A DNA stretch of 54,318 nucleotides. Origin: Sphingomonas lacusdianchii (GTDB taxonomy: Bacteria > Pseudomonadota > Alphaproteobacteria > Sphingomonadales > Sphingomonadaceae). The stretch lies in NCBI RefSeq assembly GCF_022664395.1, contig NZ_JAKRET010000021.1, forward strand, positions 1 to 54,318, read 5' to 3'. Shown one piece after another: positions 33,929 to 43,434 of this stretch (position 1 is its first letter; each line of letters begins with the position of its first letter). The notes below the pieces were generated by a model. That model was not told the origin of the DNA. It ran no database searches and saw only the letters and a list, made by a program, of their open reading frames with translations. The position numbers and the translations under genes are program-made.

Positions 33929-34572
33929 GAGGCGCCTCCCGGCAGCTCAATCTCACTGACCTTGAGCGCCTCGCCCGCGGGCGTGACGATCGCTGGCACG
34001 TGCTCGATGCCGAAATGCCCGGTCAGTTTGCCTTGCTGGTCGAAGAAGAACCGGCGCTTCTTCTCGCCCATGCGGTCGAAGGGCGAACCGGCTACGAAGA
34101 TGATCTTGGCGGTCGTCGCGCTCCACCGCTTGGTAGCCCATTCCACCTGGGCGTCGTCGCGGCCGTCGATGAAGACCAGATCCGTCTTCATGCTCACGAA
34201 GGAAAGAGGGTTCACCTTCTGGCCTGCCTGCGCGATCAGCCGACCCTTCTGATCGCGGATGTCGCGCTCGAGGACGATGGACGGATCGAAGGTCCAGCTG
34301 CGCGCTTCGCGAACGGCGCCGATGCCGGCAACGGGAAGCGGATTGCGGACGCGATCCTCGGCTTTGGCGGCGAGCGCCGCCTGCATCCGGTCTACGCTGC
34401 CGTTCGCCTGCATCGCCTTCAGCTTGGCGTCGATAGTGGTCAGCAGATCCGGCTCAGCGATCCCCCAGGTCTGACCCATGACGCCATGGTCACGCGCGAG
34501 GGCTTCCCGCGCGAAGGGATAGACGGAGGTCGCGGCGAGAAGACCGCCGAGGAGGAGCGCGCGCCGGATCAC
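33925..34572 (-). CDS. traW: TraW, F-type pilus assembly protein
   Basis: 215 residues from a GTG overlapping the upstream peptidase stop. Signal peptide RRALLLGGLLAATSVYPFAREALA. Conserved: MGQTWGIAEPDLLTTIDAKLKAMQ, RSWTFDPSIVLERDIRDQKG, and late FFFDQQGKLTGHFGIEHVPAIV. Periplasmic partner of TrbC and TraU. Confidence 0.92.
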   Translation of the reverse strand: MIRRALLLGGLLAATSVYPFAREALARDHGVMGQTWGIAEPDLLTTIDAKLKAMQANGSVDRMQAALAAKAEDRVRNPLPVAGIGAVREARSWTFDPSIVLERDIRDQKGRLIAQAGQKVNPLSFVSMKTDLVFIDGRDDAQVEWATKRWSATTAKIIFVAGSPFDRMGEKKRRFFFDQQGKLTGHFGIEHVPAIVTPAGEALKVSEIELPGGAS

Positions 34573-35162
34573 AGGATCGGTGTCCCGGTGCCGATCAGCT
34601 GCTTGCGGCAAGCAAAGCCGATCTCCGCATAGCGGCTGTCGAACCCGTCCGGATGCGGTGACCCCACATAGTAGCAGCCTTCCGGCACCCGGCCGACCGG
34701 TCCCGGTGTCAGCGTCTCACCGAAACGCGACCGCGGCTTCATGTGTGCGACGCGCGCCCCGTTCACCAGCACCCACGGCCCGTCGTGACTGACCAGGTCA
34801 CCCGGCATCCCGATCACGCGCTTTCCGAACGGCCCCGAGTCCGGCCCGAAATGGCGACGGACGAGCGCATTGCTCGGCGGGACGAAGAAGACGTACTTGC
34901 CCTTCGCGACCTCTCCGCCCTTCTCGACGAAGAACGCCCAGTTGGGCAGGCTCTCGCTGGCATTGATCATGAAGGCGTGGGTTTCACGCCAACTCGTGAT
35001 GCCGTTGTAGCTCGCCATGACGAAGGCCAGCAGCGCGACCGAGCTCCACTGCCGCACGCGCTTCCGGCGCAGCGCGCCTTTCAGCTTAGACGGCGTCGGC
35101 GCGCTGTTCGGCGCAACCGAGAAGAGATCGCCCTGCAGGCGGGCATCAATTCGCGACGCCAT
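34569..35162 (-). CDS. S26 signal peptidase (TraF-peptidase/LepB-like)
   Basis: 197 residues with one membrane segment (about 40-55). INASESLPNWAFFV contains the nucleophilic Ser71 and RVIGMPGD follows Lys114, the general base. A late GCYYVGSPHPDGFDSRYAEIG is the LepB box E. It probably processes the TraA pilin leader or other exported Tra proteins, since its gene lies within the operon. The traI/F naming is avoided because the pilus TraF is a different protein. Confidence 0.9.
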   Translation of the reverse strand: MASRIDARLQGDLFSVAPNSAPTPSKLKGALRRKRVRQWSSVALLAFVMASYNGITSWRETHAFMINASESLPNWAFFVEKGGEVAKGKYVFFVPPSNALVRRHFGPDSGPFGKRVIGMPGDLVSHDGPWVLVNGARVAHMKPRSRFGETLTPGPVGRVPEGCYYVGSPHPDGFDSRYAEIGFACRKQLIGTGTPIL

Positions 35163-35814
35163 TGGTGCCTCCCGAGGCCGGGCCCGCGCTGGCGAAGGGA
35201 GATGCTGCGGGGGCAGCGGCGAAGGGCGAAAGAGCCGCGCTGGCTAGAGCGCTCGGGTCTGCGGCCGGCGCTGGCGGCAGCGGAGCGGCCGCGCCGACCT
35301 GCGGGGCCGCGGCAGGCGCGGGCGCCGCCGCAGGCAGCGGCACCTTGGCGTAGACCGCCTTGCGGACCTGGTCGGTGATGTCCGGAACGTTCTTCGAGAG
35401 GACGGCCTCGCCCACGAGCACGGTCGTGCCGTTGGCACCGATCCGTTTCAGTTCTTCCTCGATCGCGGCCATGAAGCGCCCGGTCTGCTGGGTCACCGCT
35501 TCAGGCGTTCCGTTGCTGTGGCTCTGCGCTTGAACGTACTCAGTTACGAGCGCCTCGAGGCGGACGCTTGCCATCGGGATCTGCGGGGGCGCCGCGGCGA
35601 TGTGCTTGGTCACCCAAGCCGCCCAAAGCAGCATCACCACCGCGATCGCGGCGAACGCCCAGGTGATCGGCGGAAGTCCCTCTTTCCGGGCAGGCGCCGG
35701 CCGACTGGCGGCGACGCGCGGCGCACGCGGTGCCGGGGCTGGTGCGGGCGCCTCCGAAATGGGGGCAGCGGTCGGCGCGGCGACCGGCGGGGCCTGATCG
35801 AGAACATCAGCCAT
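35146..35814 (-). CDS. trbI: TrbI, F-type transfer protein
   Basis: 222 residues from ATG 35814. The N-terminus is Ala/Pro-rich, a membrane segment follows (about 53-70, ITWAFAAIAVVMLLWAAWVT), and then a family core with RFMAAIEEELKRIGANGTTVLVGEAVLSKNVPDIT in pieces. The C-terminal 60 residues are Ala/Pro-rich. TrbI in F is an inner-membrane protein that affects pilus retraction. It overlaps the next gene by 17 bases. Confidence 0.8.
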   Translation of the reverse strand: MADVLDQAPPVAAPTAAPISEAPAPAPAPRAPRVAASRPAPARKEGLPPITWAFAAIAVVMLLWAAWVTKHIAAAPPQIPMASVRLEALVTEYVQAQSHSNGTPEAVTQQTGRFMAAIEEELKRIGANGTTVLVGEAVLSKNVPDITDQVRKAVYAKVPLPAAAPAPAAAPQVGAAAPLPPAPAADPSALASAALSPFAAAPAASPFASAGPASGGTNGVAN

Positions 35815-36199
35815 GGGAAGCGCCTTTCGCGGGAACGAGGATGGTGAGGAGAAGCCGTCCACGGGCGATCGCCACCAGCGCGAAGACGAGCGCTTCGACG
35901 ACGTGGACCTGGCTCATGAAAGTCGCCCGGCGCAGCCCGTCGGCCGCGACGAAGCGGGTGCCGAGATTGCCGAGATGCGAGAAGAACCCGAGGGGCGTGA
36001 AGTTGCCGAGCATCAAGAAGAAGAGGACCAGAACGCCCATGCTCGCGAGCGTGGTCATGATGAGCCAGCCGGACAGCCGAAGAGCGACATAGCTGGTGTC
36101 GGCAACGGCGCGGCCGAGGTCCTGACGCCATTCAGATCGCGGGGCTGCGCGCCGAACGGTCCATTTCTCACCGTGAGCGAGGGGCTGGATCACGCTCAT
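35807..36199 (-). CDS. Two-pass membrane protein after traC
   Basis: 130 residues from ATG 36199, which overlaps the traC stop as ATGA; the longer frame runs antisense-like through traC. Two hydrophobic segments (about 40-66 and 96-120). No family recognised. Conserved placement between traC and trbI in sphingomonad-type operons is plausible but I cannot check it here. Confidence 0.65.
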   Translation of the reverse strand: MSVIQPLAHGEKWTVRRAAPRSEWRQDLGRAVADTSYVALRLSGWLIMTTLASMGVLVLFFLMLGNFTPLGFFSHLGNLGTRFVAADGLRRATFMSQVHVVEALVFALVAIARGRLLLTILVPAKGASHG

Positions 36200-38736
36200 T
36201 CCGCGGCCTCCGCATACTGCTCTGGGAAGGCGACCCGCTCGATTGCCTCGTCCATCGAGAAGCCCTGCTCGATCAGGTGCTCGATCGAGGCGAAGGTCTG
36301 CGGGCTCGACGAGTAGAGGGTTGCCGAATAGCGATCGAGGACGAGCCGGCCGACCGCCTGGCTGTCCGGTCCCTTGATCATGATGTCCGAATACTCGGCG
36401 CCGTTCCGCTTGAGGGAGCGCAGCAGGCTCTCGGTATAGGGGTCCATGTCGAACCGCCCGTGCTTCTGGAAATCCGAGATCGTGTCGGGCTTCTGCATTA
36501 GGATGACGGACCAGTCGCTGTTCTCCAGCGCGGCGAGGCTGCCCTCCGACTTGTAATAGTCGTTGAGGCTCTGGGTCGCCGTGATCAGCGAAGCGCCGTA
36601 CTTGCGGCACGTGCGGCTATAGGTCTCGACGAAGTCGGCCATCGATCCACCGCGCAGCATCTGCCACGCCTCGTCGATCAGGAACGCCTTGGGGATCTGG
36701 CGATCCATCCGGCGCATGGTCTGTGACGACAGGAACATGATCGCCGTCAGAACCACGCTCCGCAGCTCCTCGCGGCTCGATAGGTCCGAGAGCTCGAAGA
36801 CCGTTAGGGCATTCGACATGTCCACCGAGGCTTCGCCCAGGAAGAAGCGGCCATAGGTGCCGCCTGCCGAGAACGGGAACATCGCGATCGCGAGGTCGGC
36901 GCCTTGCGGCGTACCGTCCGCTTTCAGAGCGGCGACGACGTCATCGACGGATCCGTTCCTGCCTTTGGCCTCCCAGACGCGATTGACCGCGCTATCGATC
37001 AGGCCCCGTTCGGTGTCGGTCAGCTTGTCGACGTGGCGACCCATCTGGCCGATGATCGACTTCAGCATGGCCAGAGCGTCGACGAGATAGTCCTCGTCCT
37101 GCGCGACCAGCGATTCATCGATCATCGAGAACGGATTGAGCGAGAACCCGTCGCGGAGCCGGAACTCGACGAAATTGCCGCCGAGGCTCTTGGCCATGTG
37201 CTCGAACGACCGGCCGTCGTCGATCACGATGATCTTGGCGCCGACGCCGGCGAACGCTGCGCACAGCTCCTGCAGCGCGACCGACTTGCCGCTGCCCGAT
37301 TTACCGAACACCGCCACGTTGTGGTTGCCGGCCTTGTTCTCGAAGGGAGACCAGAAGAAGGGCTGGCCGCGCCGACCGACGAACATGAGGTGAGGTAGCG
37401 GCCCACCCAGATACTCACCTTGGATGGGCAGCATGTTGGCGGCCGTGCTGGTCAGCATAGTCCGCATGCGCTTCATGCGCTTCAGATCGGCGTCGAGCCC
37501 GTTGGCCAGCGTCATCGGCAGGCACGACATGAATGCCATGATCTGCAGGAAGCGCTCGTCCAGCAGGTCCCAGCCTGCCGCCTTGTACATCGACTTCAGC
37601 GTGCGCTCGTTGGCGTCTCCCGATCCCTTCGGGCTGATGATGCCGACCGCGTAATAGGCCTGGACCAGCTTCTTGCCGAGGCGGATCTCCTGGCTCACAT
37701 GCTCCCACTCGCGGCTTTGATCCTTGAGTTGGGGCAGCAGCCGGGCGGACTTGCTGTCCGCGAGGCTCGAGGTCCGCATGAACTTGTAGTTCGCCTTCGA
37801 CGACGCCGCCTGCTCGTCCTGATAGCAGAGGCACAGCGAGGTGAGGGTGGGGCATCCCGGCCGGAGCTTGTCGGAGAACATGTCGCCGATCACCTTCTGG
37901 ACGTCCCATGGCGCCCAGCGGTTCGGGAAGTTGCGAACGGAGAAGAAGCGGTAGTCGAACGTGTCGGGCCGGATCTCCTCGTAACGGGTCTCGCCCGAGA
38001 GGTTCGTCACGGCACGCAGTGGTTCGACGGACACCAGCAGCCGATCCGCCTGCACGACGGTCTGGACGTCGCGCCGGACGCACTGGTCGGCGATCGGGTC
38101 GTATTCCGAATACTCGGTTGCGTGATCGGTGACGTCGAAGGCGGGTGCCGTGATGTCATCGATGAGGCTGATGAGGTCGACGGGACCGAGCCGGCTCGAG
38201 GCCATGTTGATCGACTGCAGCGTCGAGACGATGCTGTCGCGAACCGCAGAGAGCTCGGCCGGCGTCGCCTTGCTGTTCGCGATCGAGACCGAGAGGAAAA
38301 TCCGGTGGTTGCGGACGTGGAAGGGGCCGTCCTTCGACATGGTGAACCACGCGCCGGATCGAAGAAATGCCGAGCGATGCTCCGCGATCTTGCGATGCAC
38401 GCCACCCGCGGCGAAGCGGGGAAGGGCATAGCGGGCGATCAGGCTGCCGACCCGCGGGCTCTGGAACGCCAGCACCTGGACGCAGGAACCCGGCGCGATG
38501 TTCTCGGACAGCAGCTGCGCGATGATCTCGCCGGTGCGCTCGTCCGCGCCCATCAACGGGGCCACCTCCAGTGCGAATGCAATCGAGTTCGTTTGAAAGA
38601 AGATGTCCGTCTTGCGATCGAAGCTCCGATAGGGGAGCCATTGCGAGAGCATAGGCGCGCCGTGCGAGGGCGTGCCCTCGTCCATCCCGCGCTTGTCGCC
38701 GAGCAGACGGGCGATGAAGCCGGTTTTGGCGGCCAT
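36196..38736 (-). CDS. traC: TraC, F-type secretion ATPase (VirB4 family)
   Basis: 846 residues. It powers pilus assembly at the inner membrane. The Walker A motif VAVFGKSGSGKSVALQEL starts near residue 474 and Walker B AFLIDEAWQML is near 683. An N-terminal TraC domain (about 30-270) includes SQWLPYRSFDRKTDIFFQ. TATQSLNDYY and ALENSDWSVILMQKPD are typical late blocks. Length matches the F protein (875). Confidence 0.96.
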   Translation of the reverse strand: MAAKTGFIARLLGDKRGMDEGTPSHGAPMLSQWLPYRSFDRKTDIFFQTNSIAFALEVAPLMGADERTGEIIAQLLSENIAPGSCVQVLAFQSPRVGSLIARYALPRFAAGGVHRKIAEHRSAFLRSGAWFTMSKDGPFHVRNHRIFLSVSIANSKATPAELSAVRDSIVSTLQSINMASSRLGPVDLISLIDDITAPAFDVTDHATEYSEYDPIADQCVRRDVQTVVQADRLLVSVEPLRAVTNLSGETRYEEIRPDTFDYRFFSVRNFPNRWAPWDVQKVIGDMFSDKLRPGCPTLTSLCLCYQDEQAASSKANYKFMRTSSLADSKSARLLPQLKDQSREWEHVSQEIRLGKKLVQAYYAVGIISPKGSGDANERTLKSMYKAAGWDLLDERFLQIMAFMSCLPMTLANGLDADLKRMKRMRTMLTSTAANMLPIQGEYLGGPLPHLMFVGRRGQPFFWSPFENKAGNHNVAVFGKSGSGKSVALQELCAAFAGVGAKIIVIDDGRSFEHMAKSLGGNFVEFRLRDGFSLNPFSMIDESLVAQDEDYLVDALAMLKSIIGQMGRHVDKLTDTERGLIDSAVNRVWEAKGRNGSVDDVVAALKADGTPQGADLAIAMFPFSAGGTYGRFFLGEASVDMSNALTVFELSDLSSREELRSVVLTAIMFLSSQTMRRMDRQIPKAFLIDEAWQMLRGGSMADFVETYSRTCRKYGASLITATQSLNDYYKSEGSLAALENSDWSVILMQKPDTISDFQKHGRFDMDPYTESLLRSLKRNGAEYSDIMIKGPDSQAVGRLVLDRYSATLYSSSPQTFASIEHLIEQGFSMDEAIERVAFPEQYAEAAE

Positions 38737-38739
38737 GGC

Positions 38740-39528
38740 TTATTTCTCCACCGAGGGGTCGAAGGACGCCGGCCGGTTCGCCGGCACGTTCGACGCGTAC
38801 CGCTTGCCGGCATCGTCCTGACGCGAACCGACCTGAGCGGGGGCGGGCGTCGACGTTGGCGCGGGCCGGGGAGCCGCGCCGCTCGCGACCGGTTTGGGCG
38901 CGCGCGCCTTCGCGCGGGCGGCCGCAACCGCGGCGACCGTGGGCGTCGAGGCGCTCGTAGCGGGCTGAGCGTCGGGCTCCGCAGCCGAGACTTCCGGTGC
39001 GTCGCTCGGGATGGGGGCGCCGAGCTGCGAAAGGATTTCGGGGCTCACATTGAGCGTGCTGGAAGCGGTCAGGCCCGGTCCATGCCCGTTGGTCGCTGCC
39101 AGCCACTGCCCATTGTCGACGACCGCCTGGACGACGCTGGTCTCGTGGTAACGACCGGCACCGTCGGTATGCGCCGGAAAGACGATGCGGAGCACCTTCT
39201 GCGGCGAAATGCCAGCCGGCGCGCCCGTCGTATAGGCGACGCGCTGCGGCGCGGCCTGCTGCGCGGGGGCGGTGAAGGGGCCGGCAGGGCGGAAGCTGGT
39301 GTCCTGAGTGATCTCCGCCAGGGCCTTGTCGTCAATGACCGTGGCGGGCGCGCAGCTGCCGCCTTCGGCCGCGCCGCACGCAAAGCTGCCCTTGATGTTG
39401 GTCCCGAACGTCGTGCAGCTGGCCAGCATGCCGAGGCTCGCCGTCAGGGCGACGGCCGCGAGGCGCTTGCCGCGGGAGCGATACTGGGACACCGGGCACG
39501 CCGGCAGGTGGATGACACCTTTCCTCAT
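38740..39528 (-). CDS. traV: TraV, outer-membrane lipoprotein of the core complex
   Basis: 262 residues from ATG 39528 (ATGA overlap with dsbC). The lipobox LASC puts the lipidated cysteine at residue 38 after a 37-residue leader. FACGAAEGGSCAPA gives the two further conserved cysteines of TraV. The C-terminal half is Pro/Ala-rich, longer than F TraV (171). It would form the outer-membrane ring with TraK and TraB. Confidence 0.88.
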   Translation of the reverse strand: MRKGVIHLPACPVSQYRSRGKRLAAVALTASLGMLASCTTFGTNIKGSFACGAAEGGSCAPATVIDDKALAEITQDTSFRPAGPFTAPAQQAAPQRVAYTTGAPAGISPQKVLRIVFPAHTDGAGRYHETSVVQAVVDNGQWLAATNGHGPGLTASSTLNVSPEILSQLGAPIPSDAPEVSAAEPDAQPATSASTPTVAAVAAARAKARAPKPVASGAAPRPAPTSTPAPAQVGSRQDDAGKRYASNVPANRPASFDPSVEK

Positions 39529-40340
39529 GACTTGGCTCCCTTCAGCCATTGCGCAAGCAGGGGTTTGGGTTTGAAGCCTTCGAGCACCGCTCCGTCGGAA
39601 CGGACGATGACGGGGGTGCCGTTCAGGCCGTGCGCGCGGGCGAATGCTTCGTTCTCATCCAGCCCGCTGGTGTCGCATTTCGGCCCGGGCCTGATCGGGT
39701 CCTGCGCATAGGCGGCTCGGACCGCCGCGTGACGGTCCCGCGCGCAGAGCACCTGGTCGGCGATCTCGCGGCTGCCGAGTACGGAAATTGGGCGCTCGAC
39801 GACGGTGACGTTCATCGTCTCAAGCGTCTGGCTGAGCGCCCGACAATAGCCGCAGTGGAAGTCGGAAAAGACGGTCACCTTCTCCGGCCCGCTGCCCCAC
39901 ACGATCGCGCCCTTGTTCGAAAGGCGAGACAGGTCGAGGCGCTGCGCGACCGCCGGCTGCGTGACCCGCGTGCCCGTCCCTGCAGTGGGCGCCTCGGGCG
40001 CGTCGGCCGCGGCGTTCGCCTTCGCGGCGCTGCCGACCAGCATGTCGGGGTTGAGCGCTAGGAGACGCGCGGCCGTCAGGTCCTGCCGCGTCTGCATGTC
40101 GTACACGCGACCGATCACCAGAAACCGGGCGCTCCGGTCGACGTAGAACAGGTTCTGCCCTGCGACGACCTCGCAGAGCCCGTCGACCTTGGAGCAGTCC
40201 ACCGACGTCACCTTGGTCTTGGGCAATCGCTCCTTCAGCGCTGCCTCGACCTGGGTAGCAGTCGGCGCGGTTGCGCTGCCCGTCAGCATCATCGCGGCAC
40301 CCGCGAGGGCTGCGAGAAGTGTTCCTTGTGCCATGCCCAT
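39525..40340 (-). CDS. dsbC: DsbC-like disulfide isomerase
   Basis: 271 residues; signal peptide GTLLAALAGAAMMLTGSATA. An N-terminal dimerisation domain (ALKERLPKTKVTSVDCSKVDGLCEVV) and a thioredoxin domain with FSDFHCGYCRAL give the CGYC active site near residue 163. LNGTPVIV is the cis-proline loop. Such genes are common in F-type operons outside F. It should correct disulfides in TraN, TraU, TraH and the Cys-ladder protein. Confidence 0.93.
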   Translation of the reverse strand: MGMAQGTLLAALAGAAMMLTGSATAPTATQVEAALKERLPKTKVTSVDCSKVDGLCEVVAGQNLFYVDRSARFLVIGRVYDMQTRQDLTAARLLALNPDMLVGSAAKANAAADAPEAPTAGTGTRVTQPAVAQRLDLSRLSNKGAIVWGSGPEKVTVFSDFHCGYCRALSQTLETMNVTVVERPISVLGSREIADQVLCARDRHAAVRAAYAQDPIRPGPKCDTSGLDENEAFARAHGLNGTPVIVRSDGAVLEGFKPKPLLAQWLKGAKS

Positions 40341-40384
40341 TACGCCCTTTGCTCCCGACCCGGTTTCGCCCCGATCTGGCCGGC

Positions 40385-41719
40385 TCAGTTCTGGATGAAG
40401 ACGCCCTCGAGGAAGACGATCTCGACGTTGATCCCGGTCGGCATCTCGATGACCGGCTGGTACTGCTCGGCTCTCTCGATCAGATATTTGCTGACCATGT
40501 CCGCCGACTGCGCGACACCATTGCCGAAGCCGCCTTGCGCCAGCTCGCCCACGTCGAGCTGGCGGCGCTTACCGTTCACGGTGACGTTGGTGCCGTTCAG
40601 GATAGCGTCGGTATTGGCGGAGAAGCCGCGCCCGAACCCGCCCGCGACACCGGCAAGGAAGGCCTGGCCGACAAGACCACCCTCGCGGCTCACAACACGG
40701 CCGCGCACACCCGTCTTGCCGGCGAAGGAGATGAAGCCCTTCACGTCGGACACCGCATAGCGGCCGTTGGCTTGGGGGCAGGTCATCCGCTGCAGCTTCA
40801 CGTAGACCTTCTCGCTGCTCAGATCGCCGCGGGCGGCGCCGTTGACGAGGCAACCCTGGATGCGCGTCGTGAGGAGCTTGCCGTCACGGTACACCGACCG
40901 TGCCGGGCCGGTGATGCGCAGCACGACCGGCAGCGGATCGGTCTGGGACTGGACACCCGCGGACGCGTCGACGCCGACGATGACCTTGGCTTGCGCGATC
41001 GAGTTCGGGGGTAGGTAGTTCGGGCTGTCGGTGTAGCTTGTGGTGCCGCCCGAGATCCGTGTCGCCGTGCCCGAGGGTCCGCCTTCGAACGACACCAGCT
41101 TGATCTGGCGCGACGAGCCGCCCGCGGCTGCTGCGGCGGCTTCGGCGGGTGTCATCGGTGCCGCTCCCGGGGCTCGATAGTTCGCTGCCCCCATCGGTCC
41201 ATACATCGGCGCGGGGAGAGGCGCGGGGGCCGGTGTCGGGGCGCTGCGCGCCTGCGCCAGCTGCTGGCGGAGTTGGTCGTTCTCCTGCTGATAGGCGCCC
41301 ATGACACGCTGACCATCGGTCGCCATCGAGGTGTTCTGGCCCTGCAGCGCGGCGACCTGTTCCTGAAGCTGGCGCATCTGCTGCGCCTGACCGTCGACCG
41401 ACTTCAGCTGGTTGTTCATCGACTGCATCTGCGCTTCGGAAGCGGCCTGCCACTCCTTCTGCGACATGTTGCGATTGACGATGTCGTCGGTTGCGATCTT
41501 CGTCTCTTTGCCGCCCGCCTCGGTGACCGTGACCGACTTGCCGTCGTCCATGATGTACCAGGAGCCCAGCACCAGCGCGATCGCGGCCCCGCCCGACATG
41601 TAGAGGATCTGCTTCTTCCGAACGGCCTCGTTGCCATCCATCATGTCGGTGCTTTCGCCGTCCTCGGGCTCCGCATCGAGCTGCTTGGGTTTGCGCTTGA
41701 AGATGTCCGCAAGGCTCAT
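40385..41719 (-). CDS. traB: TraB, VirB10-like core complex protein
   Basis: 444 residues. One membrane segment (about 36-54) is followed by a coiled coil (about 80-125, LKSVDGQAQQMRQLQEQVAALQ) and a Pro-rich linker. The C-terminal TrbI/VirB10 domain has KVIVGVDASAGVQSQTDPLPVVLRI and RISGGTTSYTDSPNYLPP. It spans from inner to outer membrane and connects TraC energy to the TraK/TraV ring. Confidence 0.95.
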   Translation of the reverse strand: MSLADIFKRKPKQLDAEPEDGESTDMMDGNEAVRKKQILYMSGGAAIALVLGSWYIMDDGKSVTVTEAGGKETKIATDDIVNRNMSQKEWQAASEAQMQSMNNQLKSVDGQAQQMRQLQEQVAALQGQNTSMATDGQRVMGAYQQENDQLRQQLAQARSAPTPAPAPLPAPMYGPMGAANYRAPGAAPMTPAEAAAAAAGGSSRQIKLVSFEGGPSGTATRISGGTTSYTDSPNYLPPNSIAQAKVIVGVDASAGVQSQTDPLPVVLRITGPARSVYRDGKLLTTRIQGCLVNGAARGDLSSEKVYVKLQRMTCPQANGRYAVSDVKGFISFAGKTGVRGRVVSREGGLVGQAFLAGVAGGFGRGFSANTDAILNGTNVTVNGKRRQLDVGELAQGGFGNGVAQSADMVSKYLIERAEQYQPVIEMPTGINVEIVFLEGVFIQN

Positions 41720-42531
41720 GGCCGGACTCCGTTGGCGAGACCGGCGGGCGTGACGATATAGGCGGTGGTCGCCTCGCCGGGCTTGAGTTGAGGGTTGGCG
41801 ACGCTGACCGCGATCGCGTTCGACGGGGCAATCGTGCCCTCACCAAGGGACACCGGCTGGCGCCCCTTATTCTCGATCTTGAGCACCCGGCCGGCGAGCG
41901 CAGCGCCGCGATACTCGGTGACCATCTGCACCTTGAGCGTGCCCACCATCACGGGGTCCGTGCCGGCTGGGATGACGTCGAAGCCATCTAGCGAGGACGA
42001 TTGGTACATGGCCTGTACCAGGGTGGCCGACGCCTCCTGCGGAGACACCGATGCCTTTGCCAGCTCCGGGGCGTTCTCGCCGGCGACAATGTCCTTGTTC
42101 TCGACGAACACCTGCTGGGCGTCGTCAGCGCCGAGGCGGCAAGCGAACTTGTAGACGTAGCCCTTGGCCGTCGTGCCGAAGAAAGAGACCTTCGACCGCG
42201 AGAACCCTTCGGGCACGGACAGGTAGATGTCGCCGCGCGTCGGCTCGTTGACGACGGTGAAGTCGTCGGCTTCGACTCCGGTGGTCAGCTTCGATACGCT
42301 GGCGAAGCGATCGTCCTTGAGACTGACCCGAGTGAGGCCCGTCTTCGAGACTGTGCAGCTGACCTCGCTGTTGTCGCGCGCCAGCACATGCTCGTCGGCC
42401 CATGCTGGCGACGCGAGGACGATCGCGCCCGCGACAATCATGCCGGCGCCGATCCCGCGCGAGAGGTGGCACCAGCGGGACGCGACCGCCGCGCCGCTGG
42501 CCATCAATCCATAGGCAAAGAAGGGCGTCAT
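41716..42531 (-). CDS. traK: TraK, secretin-like core complex protein
   Basis: 271 residues with a signal peptide (GIGAGMIVAGAIVLASPAWA). It has SCTVSKTGLTRVSLKDDRFASV and GDIYLSVPEGFSRSKVSFFGTTAKG, the TraK beta-rich motif pattern. It works with TraB and TraV; overlaps both neighbours by 4 bases. Confidence 0.92.
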   Translation of the reverse strand: MTPFFAYGLMASGAAVASRWCHLSRGIGAGMIVAGAIVLASPAWADEHVLARDNSEVSCTVSKTGLTRVSLKDDRFASVSKLTTGVEADDFTVVNEPTRGDIYLSVPEGFSRSKVSFFGTTAKGYVYKFACRLGADDAQQVFVENKDIVAGENAPELAKASVSPQEASATLVQAMYQSSSLDGFDVIPAGTDPVMVGTLKVQMVTEYRGAALAGRVLKIENKGRQPVSLGEGTIAPSNAIAVSVANPQLKPGEATTAYIVTPAGLANGVRP

Positions 42532-43112
42532 GCGTCGCCTCCGATCGAGGCGCCGCTCGCATCGGCCTTGGTCACCATCCCGAAGCCCTTGAGCTGCAGG
42601 GAGAGGCCACGATACGCCCAGTAAAAGCGGAAGGTCTTCGGCTCGGCGGTGACCGACTTCGAACCGACGACGGTATGCAGCGTGCCGGAGACCTCAGACG
42701 TGAGCGCCTTGGGATCGACCTTCATGCTGGCGATGGTGAAATACTGGCTGATGCTCGAGCCGTTCTGCTCGCTCACGATCTTCATCAGGTCGCGCTTGAG
42801 CGCCCCGTGCGACTCCGGGGTCGCGATCGCGAGGATCGACTTCATCCAGTAGTCGAGATTTTCGGGACTGCGGTTGAGGGTCATCAGCGCGGTGTCGCGC
42901 GTGACCATCTCCAGATAGTCCTCCGAGACCCCGCTCGACGAGAGGGTCAGGGGTGTCCGGGCGATAGGCTGGAGAACGATCTCCCGATCGCGCGTGGCGC
43001 CGATCAGAAACAGGACCACGACCAGCGCCGCGAGGACCAGCGCGGCCAGCCCGAGGGCGTTGCGCTGCTTGATGACCCGCTGCGATTGCGCGAGCCCGAC
43101 ACTATAATCCAT
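42528..43112 (-). CDS. traE: TraE, VirB5/VirB8-type F transfer protein
   Basis: 194 residues; an inner-membrane anchor (about 21-42, ALGLAALVLAALVVVLFLIGA) and a periplasmic domain with SPENLDYWMKSILAIATPESHGALKRDLMK, the TraE family signature. It starts 2 bases after traL and overlaps traK by 4 bases. Confidence 0.93.
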   Translation of the reverse strand: MDYSVGLAQSQRVIKQRNALGLAALVLAALVVVLFLIGATRDREIVLQPIARTPLTLSSSGVSEDYLEMVTRDTALMTLNRSPENLDYWMKSILAIATPESHGALKRDLMKIVSEQNGSSISQYFTIASMKVDPKALTSEVSGTLHTVVGSKSVTAEPKTFRFYWAYRGLSLQLKGFGMVTKADASGASIGGDA

Positions 43113-43113
43113 C

Positions 43114-43398
43114 TCAGCCCACCATCACGCGAAGGTGAGAGGGCGGCGTCGCCTTTAGACCTGTGAAACTAGCGGGCAGGTGCCAGTAGGCCATGTGGAG
43201 AACCCACGAGGAGGCCTTACCAGCTTTTAATTTGCGAAATCCCCACCAGCCGACTCCTGCAACCAACAACCCGATCACGATGTGCTGTGACAGGATCCCC
43301 CAGACGAACGGAATCGTCATCGCGAGGAACTCATCCAGCGTCCAGAAGCCGATCAGCTCCGGGTCATCGAGATGCGAGGGAATGGTATACCGGTCCAT
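43114..43398 (-). CDS. traL: TraL, F-type pilus assembly protein
   Basis: 94 residues starting MDRYTIPSHLDDPELIGFWTLDEFLAM, the TraL family start. Two hydrophobic stretches (about 27-55) and the end HMAYWHLPASF...LK. It resembles VirB3. Lies 36 bases after the pilin gene. Confidence 0.92.
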   Translation of the reverse strand: MDRYTIPSHLDDPELIGFWTLDEFLAMTIPFVWGILSQHIVIGLLVAGVGWWGFRKLKAGKASSWVLHMAYWHLPASFTGLKATPPSHLRVMVG

Positions 43399-43434
43399 AA
43401 GCGCGCACCGCCCTCCCAGCGGTTAGTCCAGACC

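Noticed and set aside
37420..39711. A 763-codon open frame on the + strand
   Set aside because: It runs antisense through traC and traV, both well supported. Long antisense frames are common in high-GC DNA and its protein is Arg/Gly/Asp-rich with no domain.
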